Under the pieces are notes generated by a model, which did not search any database, was not told the DNA's origin, and saw nothing but the letters and a program-made list of their open reading frames with translations. From Acanthosepion esculentum (taxonomy: Eukaryota > Mollusca > Cephalopoda > Sepiida > Sepiidae), in contig OZ038517.1 of NCBI GenBank assembly GCA_964036315.1, positions 51,393,955 through 51,457,954 on the forward strand: 64,000 nucleotides of DNA. Reading direction: 5' to 3'. Position numbers and translations under genes: made by a program. Each line of letters opens with the position of its first letter. Position 1 is the stretch's first letter. Positions 9,900-21,461 of this stretch are shown here, piece after piece.

Positions 9900-11870
9900 A
9901 AATGCATAGCGCTTGTAACGCGAAGAGAAATGTTGACTTTCCTCACTACTTGAAACAACAGGCTAGAAAGGAAACCCCTATTATTACTAGAAAGAATTAT
10001 GACAGAATGACTTGAGAAACCTATTTTCCCGAAAAGTGTTTTAACAAAATTTCGGCTGACAGTAACACTGGTTGCTCGGTCAATAAATACTGAATGTTTC
10101 CTTATGAGGAAACTGCTAATATTATAATTGCTGTTAGAGATGAGAAGAAGATATACGGCATATTGATCCCAGCCCGAGGGCCAGAGAGTGAAAAAAAAGC
10201 GTAACTTGAGTAGCACTGGCTGCTCGTTCAATGAATACCGAATGTTTCTATATTAGGAAACGGATAATATTACGATTATAGATCAGGAGAAGAGATACTA
10301 CCTTTTGATCTGGCTTATGTACAGAGAGTGAAGAAAAGCGTAACTCGATTAGCACTGGCTGTTCGGTCAATGAGGGCCAATGTTTCCTTATTAGGGGACG
10401 GGTGATATTACCATTAGAGATCAAGAGAACAGATACTCCCCTTTGATCTCAGCCCTATGTACAGAGATCGAAGAAAAGCTGTAACTCGATTAACATTGGT
10501 TGTTCGGTCAATGAAGGCCGAATGTTTCCTTATTAGGGGACGGGTGATATTACCATTAGAGATCAAGAGAACAGATACTCCCCTTTGATCTCAGCCCTAT
10601 GTACAGAGATCGAAGAAAAGCTGTAACTCGATTAACACTGGTTGTTCGGTCAATGAAGGCCGAATGTTTCCTTATTAGGGGACGGGTGATATTACCATTA
10701 GAGATCAGGAGAACAGATACTCCCCTTTGATCTCAGCCCTATGTACAGAGATCGAAGAAAAGCGTAACTCGATTAACATTGATTGTTCGGTCAATGAAGG
10801 CCGAATGTTTCCTTATTAGGGGACGGGTGATATTACCATTAGAGATCAGGAGAACAGATACTCTCCTTTGATCTCAGCCCTATGTGAAGAGATCGAAGAA
10901 AAGCGTAACTCGATTAACACTGGTTGTTCGGTCAATGAAGGGCGAATGTTTCCTTATTAGGGGACGGGTGATATTACCATTAGAGATCAGGAGAACAGAT
11001 ACTCCCCTTTGATCTCAGCCCTATGTACAGAGATCGAAGAAAAGCTGTAACTCGATTAACACTGGTTGTTCGGTCAATGAAGGCCGAATGTTTCCTTATT
11101 GGGGGACGGGAGATATTACCATTAGAGATCAGGAGAACAGATACTCCCCTTTGATCTCAGCTCCATGACCAGAGATCGAAGAAAAGCTGTAACTCGATTA
11201 ACACTGGTTGTTCTGTCAATGAAGGCCAAATGTCTCATTTTTAGGAAACGGGTGATATTACCATTAGAAATCTGAACAGATACTCCTCTTTGATCTAAGC
11301 CCTATGTACAGAGAGCGAAAATAAAAAGCGTAACTCAAGTAGAACTGGCTGTTCGGTCAATGATGGCCAAATGTTTCTGGACGGGTGATATTACCATTAG
11401 AGATCAGCATAACAGATATTACCCTTTGATCTCAACCGTTAGGACAAGGAGTCGTGTTCCCCTTTGATCTCACCACTATGTACAGAGAGTGATGAAAAGC
11501 TTAACTCAGATAGCATAGTCTTCCCGGTCATTGAATACCGTATTCCTTATTAGGGAACAGCTAATATCACCATTAGTGGTCAGGAGAACAGACTTGATCT
11601 CAGCCGTATGGACAGCAAGCGATGAAAAGCGCAACTCTAGTATCACTGGCTGCTCGGTCAATGAAGGCCGAATGTTTTCCCTTTGAAAAAAAAAGGCTAA
11701 TATTATCATTATGATTTGAGATGAAAAGAACAGTTACTACACACTGATCTCTACCTGAAGGCCAAGAAGTGAAGAAAAGCGTAATTCTAGTAGCACTTAG
11801 CGCTCGATCAATGAATGCCGAATACTTCCCTTATTAGAGGACGGGTAATATTACCATCAGCATTCACAAT
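9900..11870. repeat. 141-bp satellite, about 13 units
   Basis: The word ggtcaatgaaggcc or a variant recurs about every 140-141 bp (about 10076, 10224, 10364, 10505, 10646, 10787, 10928, 11070, 11212, 11359, 11527, 11657, 11806). The central units (10330-11200) are almost identical, and the outer ones have decayed. Open frames on the minus strand are by-products. Confidence 0.88.
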
Positions 11871-11874
11871 GCAC

Positions 11875-12590
11875 TTGGCTTTGTTCTTTATTTTGGTTCT
11901 CGTAATAGCACCATTTTTCATCGCTAATGACTATTTTGCACCAAAATTATCTTCTTTTTTATGCGTCGAGTTAAAAAAAAAAAGAGAAAAAAAAAATGAC
12001 AAATGCTCCAACGCTGACCGATTTACGTTTCCTTAAGTTCATATGGAATCCATTTTAATAGTGTCTGCGCGTTTCCTAAGGCATGTAAACGACTTGGTGC
12101 GCAGGAAATAAAGAACCCAGTAAAACGCCAGAGACACTTCTTAGAGTACCCGAACATTGGGCAGAATATGGCGGTGGAAGCCATTACAGCAGTCTTATGC
12201 ATATTTCTTCACACTAACTTAAATTAAAAGAGGCAGCTGGGCTCATTAGATTATAGGAATCCATGGAGATGCAATTTCGGTGGACTAGTTTAACCTTGTC
12301 GTTAAAATTAACGATATATTTTCCGCGAAGTCTTAACTAATATTAGAAGGCTTTCATATATGACTCTTTAAATATATTTTTCCAATTTTATGAACATGTA
12401 GTAATTTTGTAGGAGCAACTGGTTACTTACTAGCAACAACACAAAAACACACATACATACATACATTTTTTACCCCGTGACCCGTAGAGTCATAGGGGCA
12501 CTATGCAGCCCCAGCAGAAGTGGTTTTCCTTGGGCAAGATAGCCTGACGGAACCAACCCTCTCCAGGCCAGTTTTGAATTCATTTTTCCT
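11875..12590. other. no gene recognised
   Basis: AT-rich sequence with an A run at 11971-11994. The piece at 12470-12560 (accccgtgacccgtagagtc region) may be an old SINE, but I cannot match it elsewhere in the window. Confidence 0.4.

Positions 12591-12594
<4 letters not shown>

Positions 12595-12649
<55 letters not shown>
12595..12649. repeat. (TA)n microsatellite
   Basis: Uninterrupted AT alternation, directly joined to the palindrome that starts at 12649. Confidence 0.97.
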
Positions 12650-12653
<4 letters not shown>

Positions 12654-12793
12654 TAAAAGTGAACATAGAAGTCAACACTTAGAGGCGACTGTCTGTTTCA
12701 TGATAGATGCAATCATCGGGCCACGATGATTGCATCTATCATGAAACAGACTGTCGCCTTTAAGTGTTGACTTCTATGTTCACTTTTATATTT
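12649..12793. repeat. 70-bp-arm palindrome with decayed hammerhead cores
   Basis: The arms 12649-12718 and 12724-12793 are reverse complements with about one mismatch around a 5-nt spacer. The same arm sequence forms the half copy at 13260-13330 and the palindrome at 20238-20376. Each arm reads outward as cgatga, a short hairpin, gaaac, agactgtcgcc: the hammerhead order with U4 of CUGAUGA missing. It is bordered by (TA)n. I infer a PLE-type terminal inverted repeat; no protein is encoded. Confidence 0.8.
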
Positions 12794-12862
12794 ACACACA
12801 CTCTATCTCTGATATTGAGGACTTTATCCCATAAATATAGCACACTTTAAGACTATATTTCG

Positions 12863-12864
<2 letters not shown>

Positions 12865-12925
<61 letters not shown>
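12865..12925. repeat. (TA)n microsatellite
   Basis: Pure AT alternation between the palindrome flank (taagactatatttcg) and a PLE-like coding scrap. Confidence 0.97.
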
Positions 12926-12935
<10 letters not shown>

Positions 12936-12979
12936 ACTTAGGCAGCATTTTTTGATTGATACACACAATTTAAATTACA

Positions 12980-13222
12980 CGATCTAGCAGCCCACCAAAC
13001 TATCAACACTTGGAATTATAAAAGTAGCCGTGTGAAAAGACAACTTGAAATAGCCAAAGAAAAATTGAACACCCTTAACAGCAGCAAACAGGACATCTAT
13101 GTAATTGTCATCTTTGATAATGGCTTCTTTTAATGATAATGTTATGAAGCTTATCAGACTATATGAAAAGAATTTACATAAAATAGACAAAACCTGTCTA
13201 TATTATTTAATCAAACATGCAT

Positions 13223-13224
<2 letters not shown>
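12980..13224 (+). pseudogene. Penelope-like element ORF, N-terminal scrap
   Basis: One frame reads TINTWNYKSSRVKRQLEIAK then EKLNTLNSSKQDI. After a stop, another reads MKLIRLYEKNLHKIDKTCLY. The second stretch is the same segment as KLIRQYERNLLKINRQNFSI at 34.5 kb. It resembles the basic helical N-terminal region of PLE proteins. It ends at (TA)n. No reverse transcriptase or GIY-YIG domain is present. Confidence 0.5.

Positions 13225-13259
<35 letters not shown>
13225..13259. repeat. (TA)n microsatellite
   Basis: Joins the PLE scrap to the half palindrome. Confidence 0.95.
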
Positions 13260-13263
<4 letters not shown>

Positions 13264-13330
13264 TGAACATAGAAGTCAACACTTAGAGGCGACAGTCTGT
13301 TTCATGCTAGATGCAATCGTCAGGCCACGA
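13260..13330 (-). repeat. half copy of the 12649 palindrome arm
   Basis: A single arm (aaaagtgaacatagaagtca onward) without its mirror. It contains the best-preserved hammerhead core of this repeat family. Confidence 0.8.
13288..13325 (-). ncRNA. minimal type I hammerhead ribozyme candidate
   Basis: Minus strand in order: stem I GGC, core CUGACGA, stem II hairpin UUGCAUCUAGCAU (UGC/GCA pairing, U-U at its base), GAAA, stem III CA-GAC-UGU-type hairpin, cleavage triplet GUC, stem I GCC. All conserved core residues are present. Stem I is only 3 bp and stem II is weak, as in the minimal ribozymes known from Penelope-like elements. Activity is not proven. Confidence 0.6.
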
Positions 13331-13770
13331 GTGCTGTTATTTTTCTCGGCTATTCATATATACGGGTCAGTGGTGCATTGTGGGTAGTCTATTTTGGCGG
13401 TTATTTTACCGGAAGTCGTTTATTTGTTTATTTATTTATTTGAGCTAAATTATTTTGCTTTTGATCAGTGTTTTTAGTAACGTAATAAAAATTTGTTTAT
13501 ATAGCTTATTTAAGAGTTTTGTTTTTGTTTGGGAAGATAATTAAAGCTATTTTGTTGAATTTTGGGGTTGATTGTTGGGGTTATTATTTTGGCGGGAACA
13601 GTTTTTAATTTGTTAATTACTTCATGTATTTATTTGGATTGATTATCTGTATTTGTTTTTTCTAACGGCTGGTTTATCGGTATTGGTTGTTAGTTTATTT
13701 ATATATTTAGATCAATTTATTTTACTTGTTGTTATTTATTTGCTACACTGTATATTTTCTCTTTTTTTAA
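13331..13770. other. no gene recognised; T-rich
   Basis: T-rich plus strand with degenerate tttattta runs. No motif was recognised. Confidence 0.5.
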
Positions 13771-13964
13771 GGTGTTATGTACACTATTTACATTATTCGG
13801 ACTATTGTCCTCATCTCTGTCGCCATATTTATTACAACGTTTTGGCCCTTGTACGCTCCGGCCTTCTTCAGGTGGTTGGAATGTCGAACTGAACCCTTTA
13901 TTTCGCTCACTTACGTAGACTGTTCTAGTTCCACGTGCCATGGATGTTAGTTATCAGTTATCTC
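13771..13964 (-). mobile_element. tRNA-derived SINE, 5'-truncated copy
   Basis: Reverse complement of the body and 3' end of the SINE at 51487-51808 (gttcagttcgacattccaac, ctgaagaaggccgg, gtaataaatatggcg). The tRNA head is missing. It lies head to head with the next copy. Confidence 0.8.
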
Positions 13965-14262
13965 AAGGACACATGGCACAGTGGATAAAGTTAGATCCAG
14001 TGACAGGACCCAAAGAGTGTGAGTTCAATACCCAGTTAAGGCAGTGGAGAACTCGGAGAGGAGAATTAACAGGAGATAGCTGATATCTGATATCCATTAA
14101 ACATGGCGCGTGGAACTACAAGTCTACCCCAGCGAGCAAAATAAAAGGTTCAGTTCGACATTCCAACTACCTGAAGAAGGTCGGAGCATACAGCGCCTGA
14201 AACGTTGTAATAAATATGGCGAAAAAGATGAGGACAATAGTTCGAATAATGTAAATAGTGTG
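13965..14262 (+). mobile_element. tRNA-derived SINE, nearly full copy
   Basis: The head aggacacatggcacagtgga resembles an A box and gtgagttcaatacccagtta a B box. The body runs to ctgaagaaggtcgg and ends at gtaaatagtgtg, abutting repeat A copy 2. Relative to the 51-kb copy, about 8 bp near the A box are deleted. Confidence 0.82.
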
Positions 14263-14505
14263 TATTGCTGGTAATAATTTTTTTCAAGAACTTATAGTTG
14301 GTAATAATTTTTACAAAGTATTTCTAGTATTAAGACCTATTTTTACAGTTTTATAGTGTTTTGACCCTAGTTTGGGGTTAACTATTTGCCCATAGCTGGA
14401 ACCCTACCATCCCGGTGAACATCATCAATTAAGAGGTGCTTCCACACTTCTCAAAACCTCCTGATGAGCGGCCTTGCTGTCGGACGTAGTTTATCGTCTT
14501 ACCCA
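14263..14505 (+). repeat. dispersed repeat A, copy 2
   Basis: Same block order as at 800-1140 and 50800-51130. Its last 30 bp (ggacgtagtttatcgtctta) are the first unit of the following minisatellite. Confidence 0.75.
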
Positions 14506-15620
14506 AGACGCGGATGTAGCTTATCGTCTTACACAGGACGCGGATGTAGCTTATCGTCTTACCCAGGACGCGGATGTAGCATATCGTCACACCCATGACG
14601 CGGTTGTAGCTTATCGTCACATCCAGGACGCGGATGTAGCTTATCGTCTTGCCCAGGACGCGGATGTATCTTATCGACTTACCCAGGACGCTAATGTAGC
14701 TTATCGTCTTACCCAGGACGCGGATGTAGCTTATCATCTTGCCCAGGACGCGGATGTAGCTTATCGTCTTACCCAGGACGCGGATGTAGCTTATCGTCTT
14801 ACCCAGGACGCGGATGTAGCTTATCATCTTGCCCAGGACGCGGATGTAGCTTATCGTCTTACCCAGGACGCGGATGTAGCTTATTGTCTTGCCCAGGACG
14901 CGGATGTAGCTTATCATCTTTCCCAGGACGCGGATGTAGCTTATCGTCTTGCCCAGGACGCGGATGTATCTTATCGACTTACCCAGGACGCTGATGTAGC
15001 TTATCGTCTTGCCCAGGACGCGGATGTAGCTTATCGTCTTGCCCAGGACGCGGATGTGGCTTATCGTCTTACCCAGGACGCGGATGTAGCTTATCGTCTT
15101 ACCCTGGACGCGGATGTAGGTTATCGTCTTGCCCATGACGCGGATGTAGCTTATCGTCTTACCGAGGACGCGGATGTTGCTTATCGTCACACCCAGGACG
15201 CGGATGTAGCATATCGTCACACCCATGACGCGGTTGTAGCTTATCGTCACATCCAGGACGCGGATGTAGCTTATCGTCTTGCCCAGGACGCGGATGTAGC
15301 TTATCGACTTACCCAGGACGCGGATGTTTCTTATCGTCTTACCCAGGACGCGGATATAGCTTATCGTCACATCCAGGACGCGGATGTAGCTTATCGTCTT
15401 ACCCAGGACGCGGATGTAGCTTATCGTCTTACCCTGGACGCGGATGTAGCTTATAGTCTTGCCCAGGACGCGTATGTAGCTTATCGTCTTGCCCATGACG
15501 CGGATGTAGCTTATCTTCTTCCCCAGGATGTGGATGTAGCTTATCGTCACACCCAGGACGCGGATCTAGCTTATCGTCTTACCCTGGACGCAGATGTAGC
15601 TTATCGTCACACCCAGGGCG
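14481..15620. repeat. 30-bp minisatellite, 38 units
   Basis: Unit cggatgtagcttatcgtctt plus acccaggacg, in perfect 30-bp register throughout. A variant block (atatcgtcacacccatgacg with its neighbour) occurs at 14581 and again at 15211, 630 bp or 21 units apart. Another variant (cggatgtatcttatcgactt) occurs at 14661 and 14961, 300 bp apart, so internal blocks were copied. Because 30 is a multiple of three and the unit lacks stops, both strands stay open (decapeptides such as DADVAYRLTQ); I do not regard this as coding. Confidence 0.95.
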
Positions 15621-15639
15621 GGTCATTAACCATTACACC

Positions 15640-15755
15640 ACCCGCACATTCAAACTTACAGCAACTGGCATCCCCAAGCGGTTACTGACCGTGCTCTAAG
15701 TTGCTTAACTTCGGTGATCCTACGAGAAGAGACGTTTGAACGTGATGTTGTCGCA
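15640..15755 (-). repeat. 5S rRNA-like SINE head, single copy
   Basis: The minus strand carries caccgaagttaagcaactta and the linker reading gtgcgggtggtgtaat. It is degenerate and starts right after the 30-bp array. Confidence 0.8.
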
Positions 15756-16119
15756 ACCTGAAACTTTATATACATTTTCCCCAACGATATTAATATAGAG
15801 TAATTATTTTCAGTTTATTACTTATAACTATGAAAAATCCAACCCCCATTTTAAGTCCAGTTGAATCTTATAGAAATAATACTAATTTATTCTTACCGTA
15901 AAATATGACGACATATTTTATGAAGTCGTTATTATTATTAGAAGTTTTTTTTGTTTTTGTTTTTACATGAGAACGTTTAAAAATATTTTTCCCAAACATA
16001 TTAATAAGAAGTAAGTCTTATGGTGTCGGCTTATTACTCAAGTCTTCATTATTATTAAAATAAGGAAATCTTAATAAAAAACTCATTAAATTTTCTATTT
16101 CTGTCACATGCAATGAAAC

Positions 16120-16120
<1 letters not shown>
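15756..16120. other. no gene recognised; AT-rich
   Basis: An imperfect direct repeat of about 240 bp is hinted at (ccaacgatattaatatagag at 15780 and ccaaacatattaataagaag at 15992), but the match is weak. Confidence 0.35.

Positions 16121-16180
<60 letters not shown>
16121..16180. repeat. (TA)n microsatellite
   Basis: Pure TA alternation joined to the following palindrome. Confidence 0.97.
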
Positions 16181-16182
<2 letters not shown>

Positions 16183-16184
<2 letters not shown>

Positions 16185-16428
16185 TACTAATTAAAAACGT
16201 GGTTCCATCGCTACACAGGTATTACCATGTTTCAAAACAGAAACTAAAAATTTCAAGTTTAATTATAGAATTAAAGTAAAATCTCTAGTACTGTTTCATT
16301 CGCTTAAAAATGAAACAGTACTAGGGATTTTAATTTAATTCTATAATTAAATTTGAAGTTTTAAGTTTCTGTTTTTGAAACATGGTAATTCCTGTGTAGC
16401 GTTTGTACCATATTTTTTAATTAGTAAA
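16183..16428. repeat. 246-bp palindrome between (TA)n tracts
   Basis: The arms 16183-16300 and about 16309-16428 mirror each other (ctagtactgtttcatt / aatgaaacagtactag at the centre, tttactaatta / ttaattagtaaa at the ends), with scattered mismatches. No coding. It is placed like the other palindromes here, with one end at (TA)n. Confidence 0.85.
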
Positions 16429-16533
16429 TTTATAATATTTATGCTGTGCATAATTGTATTGAGCACTGTTTTTTAAAAATAAAAATAATTAATAAGAGCA
16501 CCGGATTATAAATCGTACTGTTCATTCTCTTTA

Positions 16534-16538
<5 letters not shown>

Positions 16539-16590
<52 letters not shown>
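16539..16590. repeat. (TA)n microsatellite
   Basis: The mariner copy 2 is inserted at the end of this tract, as expected for TA targeting. Confidence 0.95.
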
Positions 16591-17597
<1,007 letters not shown>

Positions 17598-17755
17598 ATA
17601 GTTTCATTAAATATGACAACCAAAGACTTTGATTAAGTTTCTTACATCATTTCTCATGTGATCTTATAATTTTTCTTTTCAGTAGATAAATTATATAAAA
17701 TTTGTCCAAATGTTATATTTTCCCGAGCGCTTTCGGCTAAACATATGTAAATACA
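17598..17755. repeat. dispersed repeat D, copy 1
   Basis: Shares ttcattaaatatgaca, gtccaaatgtt and cgagcgctttcggcta with 37655-37800. No coding was recognised. Confidence 0.5.
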
Positions 17756-17810
17756 TATATGCAACAATCTAATTCTCATGTCTAGAAGAATCCTCAACAG
17801 AATGCAGAAA

Positions 17811-17858
17811 GCACTGGACGGCCGTTTCGTTCTATATTTGGGACTACATCAGCAGTGC
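17811..17858 (-). ncRNA. type I hammerhead ribozyme candidate with 6-bp stem I
   Basis: Minus strand: GCACUG, CUGAUGUA, GUCCCAAAUAUAGAAC, GAAAC, GGCC, GUC, CAGUGC. The two stem I strands are perfectly complementary over 6 bp. The cleavage triplet GUC follows a minimal stem III (AC-GGCC-GU). The core has one extra U (CUGAUGUA instead of CUGAUGA), and stem II has lost one pair (GUCC faces GAAC). The order and loops are those of retroelement hammerheads. It is probably a decayed copy. Confidence 0.6.
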
Positions 17859-17984
17859 GCATCCACGAGCTAAAATTGAAACCGGACAGTTATGATACGA
17901 TGTAAGCGTCATATCAACTGCACCAACGGGAAGACGATGAGATAACAAATGATGAGTCCCATGTGTGATAAAAATAAACAAAAA

Positions 17985-18172
17985 ATCGATGTCAATCAGC
18001 TCCTGGTTAGTATATCAAAACATTCTACTCACGATCCACGCATGCGTCACAGAGAACGAAGGAAGTTCTCTGTCTGTCTGCACAATGTCGGTCGGTGAAG
18101 CTTTATATGAACAGCTTCTAAAATACGTCCTTATTTATCCACCTTTTCCAGGAGGAAGGGGTAAAGTCTCCT

Positions 18173-18178
<6 letters not shown>
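17985..18178. repeat. dispersed repeat C, copy 1
   Basis: Matches 24795-24992 (atcgatgtcaatcagctcct, cacagagaacgaa, gctttatatgaacagcttct). It ends at (TA)n. Confidence 0.75.

Positions 18179-18179
<1 letters not shown>

Positions 18180-18257
<78 letters not shown>
18180..18257. repeat. (TA)n microsatellite
   Basis: About 78 bp of pure TA. Confidence 0.97.
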
Positions 18258-18260
<3 letters not shown>

Positions 18261-18403
18261 ATACAATGAGAACGAAAATAATATATAAGTTCTAACGTTC
18301 AGCGCATTAATTCAAAAGAGGGTTCAACAGTAGAGCAATAATTATTTATTATAATATTTTATATAGACAAAAACAGTTTACTCACTACAAAGATGCAACT
18401 TCG

Positions 18404-18407
<4 letters not shown>

Positions 18408-18467
<60 letters not shown>
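18408..18467. repeat. (TA)n microsatellite
   Basis: Pure TA alternation about 55 bp upstream of the hammerhead motif at 18525. Confidence 0.97.
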
Positions 18468-18470
<3 letters not shown>

Positions 18471-18524
18471 CGAAAAACATAAGAAAAATTAATTCCTTTT
18501 AATAATATGTGGAAATAGTCTCTC

Positions 18525-18567
18525 TTTGCCTGATGAGGGTCGTGAGACCGGAAACTCGTGTAGCAAA
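18525..18567 (+). ncRNA. minimal type I hammerhead ribozyme candidate
   Basis: Plus strand: stem I UUUGC (18525-18529), core CUGAUGA (18530-18536), stem II GGUC-GUGA-GACC with a GNRA loop (18538-18549), GAAA (18551-18554), two-pair stem III closing UCGU, cleavage triplet GUA, stem I GCAAA (18563-18567). Five perfect stem I pairs bring the ends together. The one flaw is a G-G at the base of stem II where G-C is usual. It is followed by a polyadenylation-like aataaa and lies among (TA)n and PLE-like repeats, as expected for PLE-borne hammerheads. Confidence 0.68.
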
Positions 18568-18689
18568 ATTATGAAAAATAAAGTATAATATTTTAAAAAA
18601 AAATACACATTACAACCAAAAACGTTTCCGGTTTCTCTGTTCATTTTAATATACACCCTTTTCTCTTGTTGGAACTACTATAACCTCTT

Positions 18690-18907
18690 CCCTATATATA
18701 TATATATTTATTATATATATATAGTTGTATTGATGTGAGTTTCTTACCCTGGGTTTCTCACTTTTGCGATCGTTAACTAAATATGTTAGCTCTATCACTG
18801 ATATTGAGTGATTTACAATAAGTACCACGCATATATAATATATAAATAATATATATAATAAATTGCACACACACACACACACATACACACACACACTTAT
18901 ATATTTG

Positions 18908-18939
<32 letters not shown>

Positions 18940-18944
18940 CACAC

Positions 18945-19008
<64 letters not shown>

Positions 19009-19010
19009 CA
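18690..19010. repeat. (TA)n and (CA)n compound microsatellites
   Basis: (CA)n at about 18867-18897, TA tracts at 18900-18935 and 18951-19004, with catacacacatttca repeated after each. Long Tyr-Ile frames here are by-products. Confidence 0.95.
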
Positions 19011-19504
19011 CACATTTCATACCAATACTAATATACTACACCAAGTAAATAATATAGAAAAATTTTTCGAGGCCCGCTGTATCAAAAGTAACTAACCAAC
19101 ACCGAACAAGATTTATTACGAGTATTGTAGCAATATTTTAAAATGCATTTGACTTGACTAACATTTAATTACCATGTTGCAATTTAACATCTCTGGTTAC
19201 CCCTCTTTGCATTGGGAATGCTTGTTTACAAAACATTCTAACCACATCGATTAATTTTATACATAATTTTTAACAGATCGCGTTCACAAAAACGCGTGTT
19301 TATAAAATATCACCATCACAACGATTACAATTACATTAAGTTTGTCTTCGCAATTCACCCCTGAAGATGATTTCAAGAGGCTCGAAACTACGCTGCCTTC
19401 CTTGATGAATTTCTATTTAACATAAAGAAGATAATTTGATAACTAGAACGGCTTATTCTAAAAATAAATAGACATATATGTATATTATTTAATGAAACGT
19501 GCTT

Positions 19505-19505
<1 letters not shown>
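19011..19505. other. AT-rich; PLE-like edge
   Basis: The end (tatattatttaatgaaacgtgc, 19474-19503) matches the PLE-linked sequence before (TA)n at 13201 and 34520. cctgaagatga and cgaaacta at 19358-19396 have the order of a hammerhead core but no convincing stems. Confidence 0.4.
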
Positions 19506-19791
<286 letters not shown>

Positions 19792-19880
19792 CAAGTATAG
19801 GATTGGTATATACGGAATAAATTCCAATAACCAACAATTATTATTCTTAAAAGAGTGCTCAATACAGAGTAGAGCAGATA

Positions 19881-20076
19881 TAATTATTTATTTAAATATT
19901 ATAAGATAAATATGTTATAAAATCACTACAAAAATAGCCATTTTGTTTCAACTCTTCTGGTGTCTTATCAAGTGATGATGCTCACTTGATAAGACATCAG
20001 AAGTGTTGAAACAAAATGGCTATTTTTGTAGTGATTTTATAACATATTTATGTTATAATATTTAAATAAATAATTA
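19881..20076. repeat. 93-bp-arm palindrome between (TA)n tracts
   Basis: Arms 19881-19973 and 19984-20076 are reverse complements with a few mismatches around tgatgatgct. The arm includes caaaatggctatttttgtag. No coding. The position next to (TA)n is as for the other palindromes. Confidence 0.88.
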
Positions 20077-20078
20077 TA

Positions 20079-20089
<11 letters not shown>

Positions 20090-20162
<73 letters not shown>
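20090..20162. repeat. (TA)n microsatellite
   Basis: TA alternation between two palindromes. Confidence 0.97.
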
Positions 20163-20166
<4 letters not shown>

Positions 20167-20237
20167 GAAATATAGTCTTAAAGTGTGCTATATTTATGGG
20201 ATAAAGTGCTCAATATCAGAGATAGAGCGTGTGTAAA

Positions 20238-20368
20238 TATAAAAGTGAACATAGAAGTCAACACTTAGAGGCGACAGTCTGTTTCATGCTAGTGCAATCG
20301 TAAGGCAGCCTGACGATTGAACTAGCATCAAACAGACTGTCGCCTCTAAGTGTTGATTTCTATGTTCA

Positions 20369-20376
<8 letters not shown>
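20238..20376. repeat. 64-bp-arm palindrome, same family as 12649-12793
   Basis: Arms 20238-20301 and 20313-20376. The outer flank (aaatatagtcttaaagtgtg) also matches, inverted, the right flank of the 12-kb palindrome. The right arm reads CUGACGA (20310-20316), hairpin, CAAAC, AGACU, GUC, GCC, so G12 is lost. The left arm read outward has GAAAC but CUUACGA. Each arm therefore has one broken core position. Confidence 0.8.

Positions 20377-20404
<28 letters not shown>
20377..20404. repeat. (TA)n microsatellite
   Basis: Short tract between the palindrome and a mariner relic. Confidence 0.9.
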
Positions 20405-20844
<440 letters not shown>

Positions 20845-20954
20845 ACGATGGACTCTTCCGTCGTTTTCGACGTATGTGTGTCATTCAGTTCAGTTTTTAT
20901 GTTTATGTTTCGTATGAGACAACAATTCTGCACGGGATTTGCAATCAAATCCAC

Positions 20955-21461
20955 ATACTGAAGGATTGACCGTCATATGGGCTGTTGTATTCGTCCGAGT
21001 TTTAGTGTTAGCTCTTAATTCTCTCAGATGGTTGAGACGATTCTTTTCAAAGTTCGTTATCCCTCGGTATCAGGTGCCTCTCCAGTTTGCTCGGTTTTAA
21101 ACAGCGAGTTCGATCTCCTCTATAGGGACGTTTGCAGCATTTAAATTGTATTTAAGTTTGTCCTTGAAGCGTAACCATTGCGCTTACCATAAAAAAATGT
21201 TGGCTGTACATGAGTTTTTTCGGCATCCGATCATCACTCATTCTGATGACGGGACCAGCCCATCTGAACTGTGATTCAATACCACCGATGCCACATTTGA
21301 GGAAAAGACCAAGGTTAGAGATTTTGTCCTGGCGTGTATAACTGCATATTCAACGAAGACAGCGTTTATGAAAAGCATCAAGTTGATAGATGTGTGTTCT
21401 GTGTGGAGTCCATGATTCTGATCCATAAAAAACTGTGGTGAGAATAACTGCTCGATAGACA

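Noticed and set aside
9120..11870. CRISPR-like array
   Set aside because: Units of 137-141 bp are contiguous repeats without unique spacers, in an animal genome.
14461..14500. Hammerhead from the ctgatgagcggcc word in repeat A
   Set aside because: No GAAA after the potential stem II, and the other two copies of repeat A lack CUGAUGA.
14429..15688. Frames of 404 (+) and 373 (-) codons with decapeptide repeats
   Set aside because: A 30-bp unit without stops keeps frames open on both strands. The frames start in a dispersed repeat and end in a 5S SINE; no signal or domain.
19955..20000. Hammerhead in the 19881-20076 palindrome (gaaac and gatgatg words present)
   Set aside because: The order CUGANGA, stem II, GAAA is not met on either strand.
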